A DNA stretch of 7,283 bases, from assembly GCA_029256645.1 (NCBI GenBank), contig JAQSXM010000170.1:1-7283 (forward strand). Direction: 5' to 3'. Origin of the DNA: Sporomusa sp. GTDB lineage: Bacteria; Bacillota_C; Negativicutes; Sporomusales; Sporomusaceae. Under the pieces are notes generated by a model, which was not told the origin of the DNA, made no database searches, and saw nothing but the letters and a program-made list of their open reading frames with translations. A program made the position numbers and the translations under genes. Of this stretch, positions 6,346-7,283 are shown in pieces (the stretch's first letter is position 1; each line of letters opens with the position of its first letter).

Positions 6346-6751
6346 AGCGGCTGAGGTTTATGGACTAGAACCACAGTCAGAGGTCAGTGTCGTGTTGGCA
6401 GATGATGATTATATCCGTCAGCTTAATCGTCAGTATCGCGGTAAAGATATGCCTACTGACGTATTATCGTTTGCTATGAATGAGCATTGTTCCGGCGATC
6501 ATGAACCAGAGATTACTGAAGCTCCGGACGATATTGAAATTTTGCTTGGCGATATAATAATCTCACTTGACACTACCGCGCGTCAGGCAGCAGAGTTTGG
6601 TCATAGTATGGAACGCGAACTGGCTTACTTGACTGTTCACGGTATGCTGCACCTTTTGGGTTATGACCATGAGGTGCAGGAAGAGCGCCTTGAGATGCGG
6701 CAAGAAGAAGAATATGTTTTATCGCTCCTGGGTATTACCCGGGATCTGTAA
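6263..6751 (+). CDS. ybeY: Endoribonuclease YbeY (rRNA maturation)
   Basis: YbeY is a zinc-dependent single-strand endoribonuclease for 16S rRNA 3' maturation and ribosome quality control in the cytoplasm. From ATG 6263 the protein has 162 residues, normal for the family. Family marks are RQYRGKDMPTDVLSFAM (about 56-72), the LLGDIIIS segment (about 94-101) and the zinc motif HGMLHLLGYDH with His 126, 130 and 136. Its first 83 bases overlap the end of pgpH in a different frame, which points to tight translational coupling. The stop TAA is followed after nine bases by dgkA in the same reading frame. PhoH, its frequent partner, is encoded two genes upstream. Confidence 0.96.
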   Translation: MEIIINNLQEKMTLTPAMEQMLMQVLNKAAEVYGLEPQSEVSVVLADDDYIRQLNRQYRGKDMPTDVLSFAMNEHCSGDHEPEITEAPDDIEILLGDIIISLDTTARQAAEFGHSMERELAYLTVHGMLHLLGYDHEVQEERLEMRQEEEYVLSLLGITRDL

Positions 6752-6760
6752 CAGTCAGTT

Positions 6761-7283
<523 letters not shown>

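Overview
The window reads as part of the chromosome of a low-to-moderate GC, spore-forming Bacillota. The gene order yqfC-yqfD-phoH-pgpH(yqfF)-ybeY-dgkA-cdd is a well-known Bacillota housekeeping/sporulation cluster, and yqfC and yqfD are sporulation genes. The strong AGGGGG-type ribosome binding sites fit this. A class such as Negativicutes (Sporomusa/Pelosinus relatives) or Clostridia is plausible, but I cannot prove it from the sequence.

Layout, all on the + strand. Bases 1-70 are a non-coding leader that begins with a 12-base T run. Next comes a HerA/FtsK-type DNA translocase ATPase (71-1582), which probably starts at a rare ATT codon. A 69-base gap (1583-1651) can fold into a tiered hairpin that buries the yqfC ribosome binding site, and its apical part carries a match to a sigma-E -10 element. 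Then follow yqfC (1652-1927) and yqfD (1917-3130). The yqfD frame is broken by one base at an A AAA AAG heptamer (2561-2567). phoH (3154-4104, TTG start) is followed by a 57-base gap holding a strong hairpin without a U tract. After that come the c-di-AMP phosphodiesterase gene pgpH (4162-6345), ybeY (6263-6751, overlapping pgpH by 83 bases), dgkA (6761-7108) and the 5' part of cdd (7120 to the window edge).

How the genes fit together. The HerA-type ATPase probably belongs to a DNA-end processing unit whose nuclease partner, if any, lies outside the window to the left. yqfC and yqfD are sporulation-associated. PhoH and YbeY are the usual RNA-metabolism pair (PhoH-like ATPase and rRNA-processing endoribonuclease). 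PgpH degrades c-di-AMP, DgkA recycles undecaprenol for the cell envelope, and Cdd salvages pyrimidines. From yqfC onward the genes are tightly packed (overlaps or gaps of 57 bases or less), which suggests co-transcription.

I found no mobile element, CRISPR array, tRNA or rRNA, and no clear undescribed multi-gene system. The observations most worth checking are the yqfD frameshift at a classical slippery heptamer, the hairpin and possible sigma-E promoter in front of yqfC, the ATT start of the HerA gene, and the hairpin between phoH and pgpH.
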